Shown here one piece after another: positions 21,111 to 30,858 of a stretch of 64,000 nt of DNA (position 1 is the first letter of the stretch; each line of letters starts with the position of its first letter). Source of the stretch: Nitrobacter vulgaris (GTDB taxonomy: Bacteria; Pseudomonadota; Alphaproteobacteria; Rhizobiales; Xanthobacteraceae). The notes below the pieces were generated by a model, which worked only from the letters and a program-made list of their open reading frames with translations, was not told where the DNA came from and made no database searches. The translations under genes and the position numbers were made by a program. Location: assembly GCF_002028545.1 (NCBI RefSeq), contig NZ_MWPQ01000005.1, forward strand, positions 62,001-126,000. The letters run 5' to 3'.

Positions 21111-23153
21111 GCCATTTGCCAGCAACGGCGGCAGCGCCTCCACTGCGGTGTCCTTGGCCGACAGCATCTCGACCACCGCGGTTTCGTTCAATGGGCGCGA
21201 GAAGAAATAGCCCTGCGCATAACCGCATCCCATCTGATGCAAGATTTTGACATGGTCCTCAGACTCGGTGCCCTCGGCGACGACATCGAGATTGAGGTTC
21301 TTCGCGAGGTCAAGGATGGTCTGAACGATCTGCCCGCCGTCGCTGCGCGATTGCAGCGCCGAGACGAACGAGCGATCGATCTTCAGGGTGTCGAACGGTA
21401 GTTGATGCAGATAGCTTAGCGAGGAGTAGCCGGTGCCAAAATCGTCGATGCTGACGCGCACGCCGAACTCGCGCAAGCGTTGCAGAATTCCGACGGCGTG
21501 CTGGGCGTTCTGAATGGTGACGCTTTCGGTGATTTCCAGCCGCAGCGTTTGTGGCGGGACTCCGCTGGCGGTTACCGCATTGATCACTTGTTCGACGAAT
21601 TCGGTCTGGTGAAACTGGCGTGGCGAGACGTTGACGCTCATGCTCAGCGGCTCGGCCCGGGGAAATTCTTGCTGCCACCTTGCTAGAGTTTTGAGTGATT
21701 GTTCGAGCACCCAACTGCCGATGAAGACGATAAGGCCGGTTTCCTCGGCGAGCGGAATGAAGTCCGACGGTGGAATGATTTGCCCGTCACTTTTTTGCCA
21801 GCGCACCAGCGCCTCGAAGCCGGTCATTGCGCGCGAGCCAAGGGAGATGATAGGTTGATAATGCAGCACGAATTCTTTTTTCTTCAGCGCATTGCGCAAC
21901 TCGCTCTCCAGCGTCAGGCGCCGCCTGGCGTCGACGTGTAGGCTTTGATCGAAGATTTCGACGCGAGCACGGCCTTCAGCCTTGGCGCGGTACATCGCCA
22001 GATCGGCATCTCGCATGATGTCCGGCGCGCAGGTATATCCCGCCTCGCTGGAGGCGACACCGATGCTGGCTGACGAATACAGTTCTTGACCGTCGATGAA
22101 CAGCGGGTTTTGTAGAGAATCTTGCAACGATTGTGCGATATCGACGGCGATGGAACTGCGCTGGACGTCCTCCAGCAGGATGATGAATTCGTCGCCGCCG
22201 AGCCGGGCTAGCGTCGCCTCGCCGACGGCGAGCTTATGACCGGACTCGATCAGCGTCTGGCTGAAGCGATGGGCGATTTCCTGCAGTAATATGTCGCCGG
22301 CGGAATGCCCAAGACTGTCATTGACCAGCTTGAAGCGGTCGAGATCGATGAAGATCACCGCGAAACCGATGTCCGGCCGGCGCAGATGCGTCGCAACCGC
22401 GCGCTCCAGCCGGTCGGTGAGCAGCAGGCGATTCGGCAGTCCGGTCAGCGGATCATGCGTCGCATCGTGCATCAGTTTCTGTTCGGCGCGGCGGCGTTCG
22501 ACGACGCGGCCAAGCTGGGTGCCGATTTGCGCGAGCACGCCCAGGAACTGATTGTCTGGGCTGACCGTGCTGTGATGAAAAAATTCCAATACGCCGAGCA
22601 CGTCGTTGCCGACCAGCACTGGAAATGCGAACGCGGCGCAGCAGCCGGACAGCGCGGCAACCACGGTGCGCGGAAAATTGCGATCTAGGGTCAGATCGGA
22701 AATCCAGACGGGCTTGCCGGATTGATAGACCCGGCCCGGCAATCCTTCGCCGATGGCGAAGTCGGTTTCCAAGGTCAACGAAATAAAAGCATCGAGATGC
22801 GCAGGGTTGGCGGCATGCCAAACGCCAGCCGGTACAAGATAGTCGGGGATGGTTGCGGAGGGCAGGTAGACATTGCCGAAGCCCCAGCCGGTGTGCTGGC
22901 AAATGGCGTCGAGCGCAAAACGCATGGTGTCGTCGATCGAGTTGCTCTGGTTTGCCGCCGTCGCGATGGTCTCGAGCAGCGCAAGCTGTTGCTGCTTCTC
23001 ATACAAATCTCTCAAACCCTTTTCCGCGATCTCTTCCGCCTTCAGTCGCGCCACGCGCTCGCGCTGCAGGCGATTTTCGAGCTTCAGAATCCTGAGGTTG
23101 AATTGATCGAAAGGATCGGCAAACGTAGCTGCGGAAGGGGTCAGGATACCCAT
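21108..23153 (-). CDS. GAF - GGDEF - EAL cyclic-di-GMP enzyme
   Basis: About 681 residues from ATG 23153, which overlaps the end of the H-NOX gene by 13 bases. Order: a coiled-coil start (about 20-60), a GAF-like domain (about 65-210; LLETIATAANQS, GRVYQSGKPVWIS), an intact GGDEF (LARLGGDEFIILLED) preceded by the LTGLPNRLLL motif, then an intact EAL (GFEALVRWQ, NVSPRQF, DDFGTGYSSL, AEGTES). Both catalytic signatures are complete, so it may make and break c-di-GMP. The overlap with an H-NOX gene suggests control by NO or O2 through a protein contact. Confidence 0.93.
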   Translation of the reverse strand: MGILTPSAATFADPFDQFNLRILKLENRLQRERVARLKAEEIAEKGLRDLYEKQQQLALLETIATAANQSNSIDDTMRFALDAICQHTGWGFGNVYLPSATIPDYLVPAGVWHAANPAHLDAFISLTLETDFAIGEGLPGRVYQSGKPVWISDLTLDRNFPRTVVAALSGCCAAFAFPVLVGNDVLGVLEFFHHSTVSPDNQFLGVLAQIGTQLGRVVERRRAEQKLMHDATHDPLTGLPNRLLLTDRLERAVATHLRRPDIGFAVIFIDLDRFKLVNDSLGHSAGDILLQEIAHRFSQTLIESGHKLAVGEATLARLGGDEFIILLEDVQRSSIAVDIAQSLQDSLQNPLFIDGQELYSSASIGVASSEAGYTCAPDIMRDADLAMYRAKAEGRARVEIFDQSLHVDARRRLTLESELRNALKKKEFVLHYQPIISLGSRAMTGFEALVRWQKSDGQIIPPSDFIPLAEETGLIVFIGSWVLEQSLKTLARWQQEFPRAEPLSMSVNVSPRQFHQTEFVEQVINAVTASGVPPQTLRLEITESVTIQNAQHAVGILQRLREFGVRVSIDDFGTGYSSLSYLHQLPFDTLKIDRSFVSALQSRSDGGQIVQTILDLAKNLNLDVVAEGTESEDHVKILHQMGCGYAQGYFFSRPLNETAVVEMLSAKDTAVEALPPLLANG

Positions 23154-23680
23154 TTGATTTCCATCAAGCATTTGTCCGCACCGTGGTTCATGCAGGTATG
23201 ATGCGTAACATTGACTTCTTCGCAAAAAATGCCTGCAGCACCTTTGATGAAACCATGAGCCAGGTCGCACATCCGGCGCGACGATTCATAGCCCATCGTC
23301 ACGTTGCCCTCCGGAGTTTCGCGGAAGTGGAAGAACGGACACTTGGCGCCGGAGTAGAGCTTGCGAACCTCCGGGTGGATGATCTTGTTGACGCTCAGAA
23401 CGAAGCTGCGCGATGAATTGTGGGGCAAGAAGAAGTCCGGGTATCGCTGCTTGAGCAGCGGCATCGCCTGTTCGCCGAACCATCGCAGGACATCGCTGCT
23501 GGTCATATCCAGCTTGGCGGCCGCAGCTTCGACCAGTGCGATCATCTCGTCGTCGGTATAATTGCCGAGCGAGGTGTAGGCGCCGGCTACGCCGGCATCG
23601 TCGAGCAGGTCGTCCCAGATATCGGCGCCAAATTTCTCGACGACGGCCTCTTCGAACAGATTGTAAACTACCCCCTTCAT
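23141..23680 (-). CDS. H-NOX haem-based NO/O2 sensor
   Basis: 179 residues, one H-NOX (HNOB) domain. Start ATG 23680 follows GGAGG. The proximal haem ligand His102 lies in IIHPEVRKLY and the propionate-binding YxSxR is present as Y131-S133-R135, both at the canonical numbers. The start MKGVVYNLFEE is standard. No distal-pocket Tyr is obvious, which favours an NO sensor over an O2 binder (inference). It is translationally coupled to the GAF-GGDEF-EAL gene; in known pairs the H-NOX inhibits the cyclase or stimulates the phosphodiesterase when NO binds. About 380 bp upstream (23681-24063) hold nothing I recognise. Confidence 0.95.
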   Translation of the reverse strand: MKGVVYNLFEEAVVEKFGADIWDDLLDDAGVAGAYTSLGNYTDDEMIALVEAAAAKLDMTSSDVLRWFGEQAMPLLKQRYPDFFLPHNSSRSFVLSVNKIIHPEVRKLYSGAKCPFFHFRETPEGNVTMGYESSRRMCDLAHGFIKGAAGIFCEEVNVTHHTCMNHGADKCLMEIKWVS

Positions 23681-24063
23681 GGGAAGCCTCCACGAATTCG
23701 ATGGCCGCGAAAATCGCGATCCGGAGGCAGGACTGTATTTTCTGACCCTTGAAGGATGAGTAAAATCACGGAAGCGCACCCAATTGGCGGTTACCGAATC
23801 GCTAATTGGATGGCCGGGTGGATTGGATGGCGGCCGGATCGCAGGCGCTCGACGCCGGCCTCGATCACATTCGCAATGCCTTACTGAGATTCACAAGCTT
23901 TCGCGCGAAGGGGGATCGCCCGTCTGCAATGCAGTGGCAGTGCCAAGTAAGGTCGTGCGTCTGACGCACTACCAAAAGTTAAAGACCGGGTTCGGCGGGG
24001 GGCCGATCCTTCGTATTCTCGGTAGCGGCGGAGAGTTCGAGCGAACGAACAAGCCCGACGTTA

Positions 24064-24357
24064 TCAGTCCGCCTTGGCGGTCTGCTTCTTTTGGATCTGG
24101 CGCTTGATTTCGACCGCTTTCGGTGAAAGCTCTGAGTCCTTCGCCTTCAACAGGAAGGCATCGAAACCTCCGCGATGGTCCACGCTCCTCAGGGCATGGG
24201 TTGACACCCGGAACCGGACCGAACTGGCCAGAGTTTCTGACACGAAGGTGACGTTCACCAAGTTCGGCAGGAAGCGCCGCTTGGTCTTGATGTTGGAGTG
24301 ACTGACCCTGTGGCCCACCAAAGGAGCCTTGGCCGTCAGTTCGCAGCGCCGGGACAT
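24064..24357 (-). CDS. rpmB: 50S ribosomal protein L28
   Basis: 97 residues starting [22 protein letters not shown], with TKRRFLPNL and [19 protein letters not shown], the normal L28 sequence with an alphaproteobacterial C-terminal extension rich in Lys. Part of the large ribosomal subunit. Monocistronic. An ATG nine codons upstream is in frame but extends past the conserved start. The 477 bp before the next gene (24358-24834) carry its promoter region and nothing else I can support. Confidence 0.97.
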   Translation of the reverse strand: MSRRCELTAKAPLVGHRVSHSNIKTKRRFLPNLVNVTFVSETLASSVRFRVSTHALRSVDHRGGFDAFLLKAKDSELSPKAVEIKRQIQKKQTAKAD

Positions 24358-24834
24358 ACGAAAATCCTCTGTCGTCCCCGGCATCTGCCTTCAAGGCGGG
24401 CTCGGGGTTCGAAATCGTGTCCATTTTAGGAACGCCGGACGTATAGGGGGACAGTAGCAGGGCGTCAAGGCGTCGGGACCGAACTCGGCTTATTTGCGCC
24501 CATCCCCCTCATTATTCCGGATTCCGGCCGGATTTCTGCGCGCGTTGCCTGCATCGTGCCCTGCATCATATAAAGGGCGCAATCCGTATCGACGGATGGC
24601 CATCGACCACGGTGTTGCAGAGGAGGCCGAGATTTGTCAGGGCCCGAAGCGGTAATCCCGAGCCGACCCTGTTTTTTTCACGTGTTCGCAGATGTGCCGG
24701 GCTGGGTTCCCTCGGTGGCTTCTGCTTAGATGAGGATTCAACGGTCGTTACAACCGGCGATAGTCTGCAGGCTTGGGAAAGCCAAGTCTGTTAGAATATT
24801 TGGGACCAGACGGAGACATGCAGGGCCACCCGTT

Positions 24835-25710
24835 GTGAGCTTATGCCGGACGACGTTGCTCCGATGGATTCTTTGTTCAATTTGGCAACTGGCCGGCGTG
24901 CCGTTTGCCATGTTTGCCGCGATGTTGACGCTGGCGGCGCCGGCGGCGGCGCAGGGCAAGCTTGAGGCTCGCTATGACGTCACCTTGGCGGGGATTCTCG
25001 TCGGCACCGGCGCCTGGACAGTCGATATCCTCGACGATCAGTATTCGGCCGCGGCAAGCGGGGGCGCCACGGGGCTTCTTAAGGCGCTTGCCCACGGGAC
25101 CGGCACGGGCTCCTCGCAGGGCCGCATCGTCAACGGCGCGTTGATTCCCGCGAGCTATATTGCGACCATCTCGTCCTCCAAGAAATCCGAGACCATTCGC
25201 ATGTCGCTGGCGGGCGGCAATGTAAAGGATTTCGTCATCGAGCCGAGCCCGCCGGTCGACCCCAAGCGCATTCCGGTCAACGACGCGCACAAGCGCGGCG
25301 TGTTCGATCCAATGAGCGCAACGCTGCTGCGGGCTCCCGGCACTACCGACCCGCTCGGCCCCAGCGCCTGTCATGCCTCGACCGGGATCTTCGACGGCCG
25401 CATGCGCTACGACCTGCGCCTCGACTTCAAGCGCATGGACACCGTGAAGTCGGGAAAAGGCTATCAAGGCCCGGTCGTGGTCTGTGCGATCTTTTTCTCG
25501 CCGATCGCCGGCTACGTCCCGGACCGCTTCGCGATCAAATATCTCGCCGCCGAGCGCAACATGGAGATCTGGCTGGCGCCGATCGCCGGCACACGCGTGC
25601 TCGTACCCTATCGTCTGACAATTCCAACGCCGCTAGGCACGGGCAAGCTGGAGGCGACCGAGTTCCACACGACTGCCATACCGCCGCAGACGGCAGCTAA
25701 AACCCGGTAG
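24835..25710 (+). CDS. Exported DUF3108 family protein
   Basis: 291 residues if started at the GTG at 24835 (VSLCRTTLLRWILCS), which gives a signal peptide with a cleavage site at about APAAAQ. The in-frame ATG at 24730 would add 35 residues ahead of the signal and is less likely. The mature part matches the DUF3108 pattern: YDVTLAGILVGTGAW, DFVIEPSPPVDPKRIPV, CHASTGIFDGRMRYDLRL and AAERNMEIWLAP. Predicted periplasmic beta-rich protein; function unknown. The 434 bp after it hold no supported gene. Confidence 0.82.
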   Translation: MSLCRTTLLRWILCSIWQLAGVPFAMFAAMLTLAAPAAAQGKLEARYDVTLAGILVGTGAWTVDILDDQYSAAASGGATGLLKALAHGTGTGSSQGRIVNGALIPASYIATISSSKKSETIRMSLAGGNVKDFVIEPSPPVDPKRIPVNDAHKRGVFDPMSATLLRAPGTTDPLGPSACHASTGIFDGRMRYDLRLDFKRMDTVKSGKGYQGPVVVCAIFFSPIAGYVPDRFAIKYLAAERNMEIWLAPIAGTRVLVPYRLTIPTPLGTGKLEATEFHTTAIPPQTAAKTR

Positions 25711-26078
25711 GAGTGGGCACTGCGCGGGACTGGCGACAGGTCGTTTCGCTGCAAGAGAATCCTGTTGACTCCTGCTGTTGAATTCATGCGTTCATGGATT
25801 CATAAACTAAGAGAAATTGCTACTCTTGTTAAGCGGTGCAGAACTTGATCTAGTTTCCATAGGTCCATTCAAACACGAGATGTTGCGGTGAACGAAGCCA
25901 GATAGATCAGGAGTCAGCGATTCGGGCGCGATTCGTTCCGGACTCGTTCCAAAGCTTAAGCTGCGGCTCGGCATGCGTCGCATTGTGAAACACCTCCGAT
26001 CCCGTGGTGCGGTTGCGTCCCCTGCAAGCAGGGTGCCTACGCAAATGTTGGGATCGATCGAGCCAAGCCAATAGCCTC

Positions 26079-26105
26079 CAGTGGAGCTTTGGATTTGACA
26101 TTCGC
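26079..26105. repeat. Single arm of repeat family 2
   Basis: CAGTGGAGC-TTTGGATTTGACATTCGC matches the left arm at 15791-15815 apart from a small insertion. It lies 40 bases before the helicase start codon. A second, inverted arm is not visible here. Confidence 0.6.
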
Positions 26106-26144
26106 CTTCCCGCTCCGCTAGCGCCGCAAAAGCCCTCGGAAAAT

Positions 26145-29100
26145 ATGGCCTTTTCATCTTCGATATCTTCGCCCGGCAACGGTCGCGCGCCCGGCGCGGG
26201 CGTGACGGCAGTGCTCGGTCCGACCAATACTGGCAAGACCCACTTGGCCATCGAGCGGATGCTGGCGCATTCCTCCGGCATTATCGGCCTGCCGCTGCGA
26301 CTGCTCGCTCGCGAAATCTACAACAAGATTGTCGACCGCGCCGGGGCGGATTCCGTCGCCCTGGTCACCGGTGAGGAGAAGATCAAGCCGGCCCGCCCGC
26401 GCTTTTGGGTCTCGACCGTCGAAGCGATGCCGCGGGATCTTGACGTGTCTTTCCTCGCCATCGATGAAATCCAGATCGCGGCCGACCTTGAAAGGGGCCA
26501 TGTTTTCACCGACCGCCTGCTACGCCGGCGTGGCCGCGACGAGACGTTGCTGCTCGGCGCAGCCACCATGCGCCCGATCGTCGAGCGGCTTTTGCCTGGC
26601 GCGAGTATCGTCACGCGCCCGCGGCTATCCCAGCTTGAATTCGCCGGCGACCGCAAGATCACCCGGCAGCCTCGCCGTACTGCGATCGTCGCCTTCTCGG
26701 CGGACGAGGTTTACGCCATTGCCGAACTGATCCGACGCCAACACGGCGGGGCAGCGGTGGTGTTGGGATCGCTTAGCCCGCGCACCCGCAATGCGCAGGT
26801 TGCGATGTTCCAATCCGGTGACGTCGATTATCTGGTCGCCACCGACGCGGTCGGCATGGGTCTCAATCTTGACGTCGATCACGTTGCCTTCGCTTCGGAC
26901 CGTAAATACGACGGCTACCAGTTTCGCCGGCTCACGCCTGCTGAGTTCGCGCAGATTGCTGGCCGCGCCGGCCGCGCCACTCGCAACGGCACCTTCGGCA
27001 CCACCGGGCGCTGCGCGCCGTTCGAGCCCGAACTCGTGGACGCGCTGCAGAACCACACTTTTGAGGCAGTCAGAACGCTGCAGTGGCGCAATTCCGATCT
27101 CGATTTTTCTTCGCTTGGCGGGTTGCAAGTCTCGCTGGCGCTGACTCCTTCGCACGAGGCGCTGACCCGCGCGCCGATCGCCGAAGATTTGCGGGTGCTC
27201 GATCACGCGGCGCGCGACGTCGAGGTGCGCGCCATGGCGCAAAGCGCGGCCGCGGTGGAGCGGCTGTGGGACGCTTGCCAAATTCCGGATTATCGCAAGA
27301 TCGCGCCGGCGGCTCACGCCGAACTGGTGACGACACTGTTTGGCTTTCTGATGCGTGAAGGCAAGATTCCTGACGACTGGTTCGCGGCCCAGGTCGCGCA
27401 GGCCGATCGTGCCGACGGAGATATCGATACCTTGTCGGGACGGATCGCGCAGATCCGGACCTGGACTTTCGTGGCAAATCGCCCGGACTGGCTGGCCGAT
27501 CCCGGGCACTGGCAGGCAATTTCGCGCGAGGTCGAAAATAAATTGTCCGATGCGCTGCACCAAAGGCTTACGGAGCGTTTCGTTGACCGCCGGACCAGTG
27601 TATTGATGCGCCGCCTGCGGGAAAACACGATGTTGGATACGGAAATCGGCAAGACGGGTGAGGTGATCGTTGAGGGCCATGTGATCGGCCGTCTCGACGG
27701 ATTTACGTTCGCGCCGGATGCGGCGGAGGCGGGTTCCGAAGCCAAGGCCTTGCAGGCGATCGCGCAAAAGGCGCTAGCTGGCGAAATCGAGGCGCGCGCG
27801 GAGAAATTGTCGGGGGCGGCGGACGACCAGTTTGTGCTGACCTCGGATGGCACCATTCGCTGGACGGGAGACGCGGTGGCGCGACTGGTGGCTGCAGACG
27901 ACGCGCTGCATCCGCGGCTGCGGATCATTTCCGACGAACGGCTGACCGGAGCGCCGCGCGAGGCGGTGCAAGCCAGGCTCGATCTATGGCTGAAAACCCA
28001 TATCGAGAAGCTTCTCGGGCCGCTGTTCGAGTTGTCTAAAGCGGAGGATATCACCGGTATCGCACGCGGCATTGCCTTCCAGTTGATCGAGGCGCTCGGC
28101 GTGCTGGAGCGGCAAAAGGTCGCTGCGGAACTAAAGGATCTCGATCAGCCGTCGCGCTCGTCCTTGCGCAAGTACGGGGTGCGTTTCGGCGCTTACCATA
28201 TCTATTTCCCCTTGCTTTTGAAGCCGGCTGCACGGTCGCTGGCCTCGCTGTTGTGGGCGCTGAAGCAGGAGAATGCCGACCTTTCGGCGCTGTCCAGCGC
28301 GCAGCATCTCGCAAGCAGTGGCCGCACTTCGTTCCCGGCGGACAAGCTGCTCGATCGCGACGCCTATCGCGCCCTCGGCTATCGGCAATGTGGCGAACGC
28401 GCCGTCCGCGTCGATATCCTCGAAAGGCTTGCCGACCTGATCCGTCCGGCTCTGTCATGGCGGGAAGGGGCGCCCGGCGAAAAGCCCGCTGGCGCATTCG
28501 ATGGCCGCGGGTTTGTCGTGACGCAGGCCATGACGTCGCTCGCGGGCACTGCTGGTGAGGATTTTGCTTCCATCCTGAGCGCTCTTGGCTATCGCATGGA
28601 GCGGTGTCCGGTACCGACACCTGCAACGGAGAGCGGTCCTGTGACGGGGATCACCGCGGAAGCGGTTTCTGGCGGAGCACCGGAAAGCGTGTCGCAGCAA
28701 GCGGTTGCGATGGATGTCGTGCTTGAGGGTCAGGAGTCTGTTTCCGACCGCGCGGATACAGCCGATATCGGACCTGTTGAACCGGAGACCGCGGTGGATG
28801 CGGGTTCATCCGGAGTCGCGGCGACGGCCTTAGAAGCGGCGACTGAAGTTGCCGAGGAGCCGTCCGCGGCATCGCCAGTTGTCGGCGCCTCGGCGGCTTC
28901 CAACGCCGGCGAGGCGGCCATCAACAATGGTGTGCCGGTTGATTCCGCTCCCGTTGTTGCCGGGAGCGCAATCGAAGGCGATGCGGTCTCCGCCGAGATC
29001 GCCGCGAATGTTGCGGCACCGGCTGAGGCGGATGGCGCGCCCGCGATGATTGAGGTCTGGCGGCCCGGCGGTCGGTCCGCCGATCGGCGTCCGCGTCACG

Positions 29101-29516
29101 ATCGCAATCGGCATCGCCGGCAACAGGCGCGGCCGGATGGCCCGCAGCCGGCAACCGCTGACAAAGAGACGTCCGAGGGAGCGCAAGGGCGCGAGCGGTA
29201 TGGGCGAGGCCGGCGTGGACAGTCTGCCGGTGGGGCAGCCGAAAGCGCGCCCGCGGGGAACGAGAGGGAATCGCGTGAAGGCAAGGGGGGGCGTCCGCGC
29301 GAGCGCTTCAAAGACAAGGGTCGGGACAGGGACCAGGACAAGGGTCGGGTTCAGGGTTCCCGCAAGGGCGGTCGCGAGGGGCGCTCCGACGCCGGACCCT
29401 CGCATCGTCCCTACGCCAGCAGCGCGCCGCGCGAGCGCGAGCAGTCGATAGATCCGAACTCGCCGTTTGCCAAACTGGCCGCACTCAAAGAGCAGCTTGC
29501 CGGCCGCAAGGATTGA
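26145..29516 (+). CDS. Suv3-like superfamily-2 RNA helicase with long disordered tail
   Basis: 1123 residues from ATG 26145. The N-terminal SF2 core resembles the mitochondrial degradosome helicase SUV3: Walker A GPTNTGKTH, LPLRLLAREIY, Walker B IDEIQIAAD, then VLGSLSPRTRNAQ, ATDAVGMGLNLDVDHV and motif VI QIAGRAGRATR. A long helical middle follows. From about residue 820 it is low-complexity Ala/Val/Glu, then Arg/Gly/Asp/Lys-rich (DRRPRHDRNRHRR, RERFKDKGRDRDQDKG), a likely RNA-binding disordered tail. The gene order helicase - S4 - fdxA - carD is common in Rhizobiales. Confidence 0.88.
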   Translation: MAFSSSISSPGNGRAPGAGVTAVLGPTNTGKTHLAIERMLAHSSGIIGLPLRLLAREIYNKIVDRAGADSVALVTGEEKIKPARPRFWVSTVEAMPRDLDVSFLAIDEIQIAADLERGHVFTDRLLRRRGRDETLLLGAATMRPIVERLLPGASIVTRPRLSQLEFAGDRKITRQPRRTAIVAFSADEVYAIAELIRRQHGGAAVVLGSLSPRTRNAQVAMFQSGDVDYLVATDAVGMGLNLDVDHVAFASDRKYDGYQFRRLTPAEFAQIAGRAGRATRNGTFGTTGRCAPFEPELVDALQNHTFEAVRTLQWRNSDLDFSSLGGLQVSLALTPSHEALTRAPIAEDLRVLDHAARDVEVRAMAQSAAAVERLWDACQIPDYRKIAPAAHAELVTTLFGFLMREGKIPDDWFAAQVAQADRADGDIDTLSGRIAQIRTWTFVANRPDWLADPGHWQAISREVENKLSDALHQRLTERFVDRRTSVLMRRLRENTMLDTEIGKTGEVIVEGHVIGRLDGFTFAPDAAEAGSEAKALQAIAQKALAGEIEARAEKLSGAADDQFVLTSDGTIRWTGDAVARLVAADDALHPRLRIISDERLTGAPREAVQARLDLWLKTHIEKLLGPLFELSKAEDITGIARGIAFQLIEALGVLERQKVAAELKDLDQPSRSSLRKYGVRFGAYHIYFPLLLKPAARSLASLLWALKQENADLSALSSAQHLASSGRTSFPADKLLDRDAYRALGYRQCGERAVRVDILERLADLIRPALSWREGAPGEKPAGAFDGRGFVVTQAMTSLAGTAGEDFASILSALGYRMERCPVPTPATESGPVTGITAEAVSGGAPESVSQQAVAMDVVLEGQESVSDRADTADIGPVEPETAVDAGSSGVAATALEAATEVAEEPSAASPVVGASAASNAGEAAINNGVPVDSAPVVAGSAIEGDAVSAEIAANVAAPAEADGAPAMIEVWRPGGRSADRRPRHDRNRHRRQQARPDGPQPATADKETSEGAQGRERYGRGRRGQSAGGAAESAPAGNERESREGKGGRPRERFKDKGRDRDQDKGRVQGSRKGGREGRSDAGPSHRPYASSAPREREQSIDPNSPFAKLAALKEQLAGRKD

Positions 29517-29574
29517 ACGGTCGGTCCTGAGAGCATTTCTGGCTGAGTGGAATCCGGATGCTCTCAATCAATAA

Positions 29575-29629
29575 CTAGCGCGTATTCTGATCGCAAAACC
29601 GGTATCCATTTTTACGGAACACGCGCTAG
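29575..29629. repeat. Intergenic palindromic repeat, family 3 (second copy)
   Basis: Arms CTAGCGCGT (29575-29583) and ACGCGCTAG (29621-29629) flank ATTCTGATCGCAAAACCGGTATCC, nearly identical to the element at 21064-21110. It lies between the helicase and S4 genes. Confidence 0.8.
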
Positions 29630-29658
29630 CGGCGTGGTTTCGCGATTGGAGTGACCCG

Positions 29659-29949
29659 TTGGGTGTGTTGGAGCGCCAGCGTCTCGATAAATGGTTGTGG
29701 CATGCGCGGATGGTCAAGGCCCGCACCCAAGCTGCTGCGCTGGTCGAGGCCGGCCATGTTCGTGTCAACGGCATAAGGAAGAAATCCCCCGGTCACTCCC
29801 TCAAAATGTCTGACGTGCTCACGATCAGACTGGAGCGAGGCATCCGTATCCTTAAGGTCACGGGATTTGCCGAACGGCGAGGCGGTTCGACCGCAGCACG
29901 AACCCTTTATGACGACATGTCGGATGTTTCCGGCGGAGCTGGTAGCTAG
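29659..29949 (+). CDS. S4-domain RNA-binding protein (HslR-like)
   Basis: 96 residues. An S4 domain covers the first 60: [31 protein letters not shown] is the signature. The start is TTG at 29659, or GTG at 29665 giving a two-residue shorter form. Relatives (Hsp15/HslR) bind stalled 50S subunits carrying nascent chains and help recycling; that function is inferred. It follows the RNA helicase gene, so an RNA or ribosome quality-control link is possible. Confidence 0.9.
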   Translation: MGVLERQRLDKWLWHARMVKARTQAAALVEAGHVRVNGIRKKSPGHSLKMSDVLTIRLERGIRILKVTGFAERRGGSTAARTLYDDMSDVSGGAGS

Positions 29950-30116
29950 ATTGTGATTCAGCTGCACCCGCACGTGCGACCGTCGTCGTCCGTTTCGATC
30001 CGGTTCCTCAGTCGCGGTTCATGGATAACTTACGCCCGCTGAGCGGTTCCCCCGCTTGCGGCAGTGCTATTCCTGCGCTACCCCAGCCTGCAAAACTGAG
30101 CGTGCCGGAGCCTTGG

Positions 30117-30455
30117 ATGACTTACGTCGTCAACGATGCCTGTATCAAATGCAAATATACCGATTGCGTTGAAGTCTGCCCTGTCGATTGCTTTTACGAA
30201 GGCGAGAACATGCTCGTCATTCATCCGGATGAGTGCATCGATTGCGGTGTTTGCGAACCGGAATGCCCCGCCGAGGCCATCAAGCCGGACAGTGAGCCGG
30301 GGCTCGAGAAGTGGCTTGAAGTCAATGCCGAATACGCCAAGAGCTGGCCAAACATCACGCAGAAAAAGGAGGCTCCGCCGGACGCCAAGGAATTTGAGGG
30401 CCAAAATGGCAAATTTGAGAAATATTTTTCTTCAAATCCCGGCGCGGGGGACTGA
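30117..30455 (+). CDS. fdxA: 7Fe ferredoxin FdxA
   Basis: 112 residues starting [17 protein letters not shown]. Two cluster-binding motifs are present: [18 protein letters not shown] (3Fe-4S / 4Fe-4S, FdxA type) and [12 protein letters not shown]. The C-terminal extension ([17 protein letters not shown]) is typical of FdxA rather than of short bacterial ferredoxins. An electron carrier in the cytoplasm. An in-frame ATG 96 bases upstream would add a non-conserved proline-rich leader. Confidence 0.95.
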   Translation: MTYVVNDACIKCKYTDCVEVCPVDCFYEGENMLVIHPDECIDCGVCEPECPAEAIKPDSEPGLEKWLEVNAEYAKSWPNITQKKEAPPDAKEFEGQNGKFEKYFSSNPGAGD

Positions 30456-30576
30456 GTCTTTCCGGCGTGTTTCAGGCGTCTGATTTTGGGGCAGGCGTTT
30501 ACTGGCCACGATTTACCTTTTTGCGACCAGAAGCGCCGGAAGTCCCGCCAGAGTGCGGGCGGGCGAGCATAAATCA

Positions 30577-30604
30577 TTGATTTTCGCGGAAAATGTGCTA
30601 AACT
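30577..30604 (+). promoter_or_regulatory. Candidate sigma-70 promoter for carD
   Basis: TTGATT (30577-30582) and TAAACT (30599-30604) are spaced by 16 bases in the 403-bp gap between fdxA and the chosen carD start. An inverted repeat CCCGC/GCGGG just upstream (about 30543-30560) may end the fdxA transcript. Read by eye only. Confidence 0.4.
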
Positions 30605-30858
30605 GAACGGGTTTTCGAATTCGACGATGCTTTTACCTGCTTATGGGTCCGGAAGGGCTCTGGCGTGAACATCCAGGAAGGCGTGGGAATACCCGCGCGC
30701 AGGCTGTGTCACAGAAAACACGCAAAAAAACGAACTCGAGGGCCTCTACCCCTCACCGCGGTGCAGCAAAAGCTCGTACCCGGACTGCTGCCCCGATCAC
30801 CCGAACGACGGCTGCCAAGGGCTCGGCCGGAAAATCCTCAAGAAATAAAAGAGGCGAA

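Noticed and set aside
24612-24834. Short ORFs before the DUF3108 gene
   Set aside because: No ribosome site or family match.
25807-26157. 116-codon reverse ORF before the helicase gene
   Set aside because: No family likeness, covers a repeat and the helicase leader.
26625-27767. 380-codon reverse ORF within the helicase gene
   Set aside because: Antisense shadow of a helicase with clear motifs.
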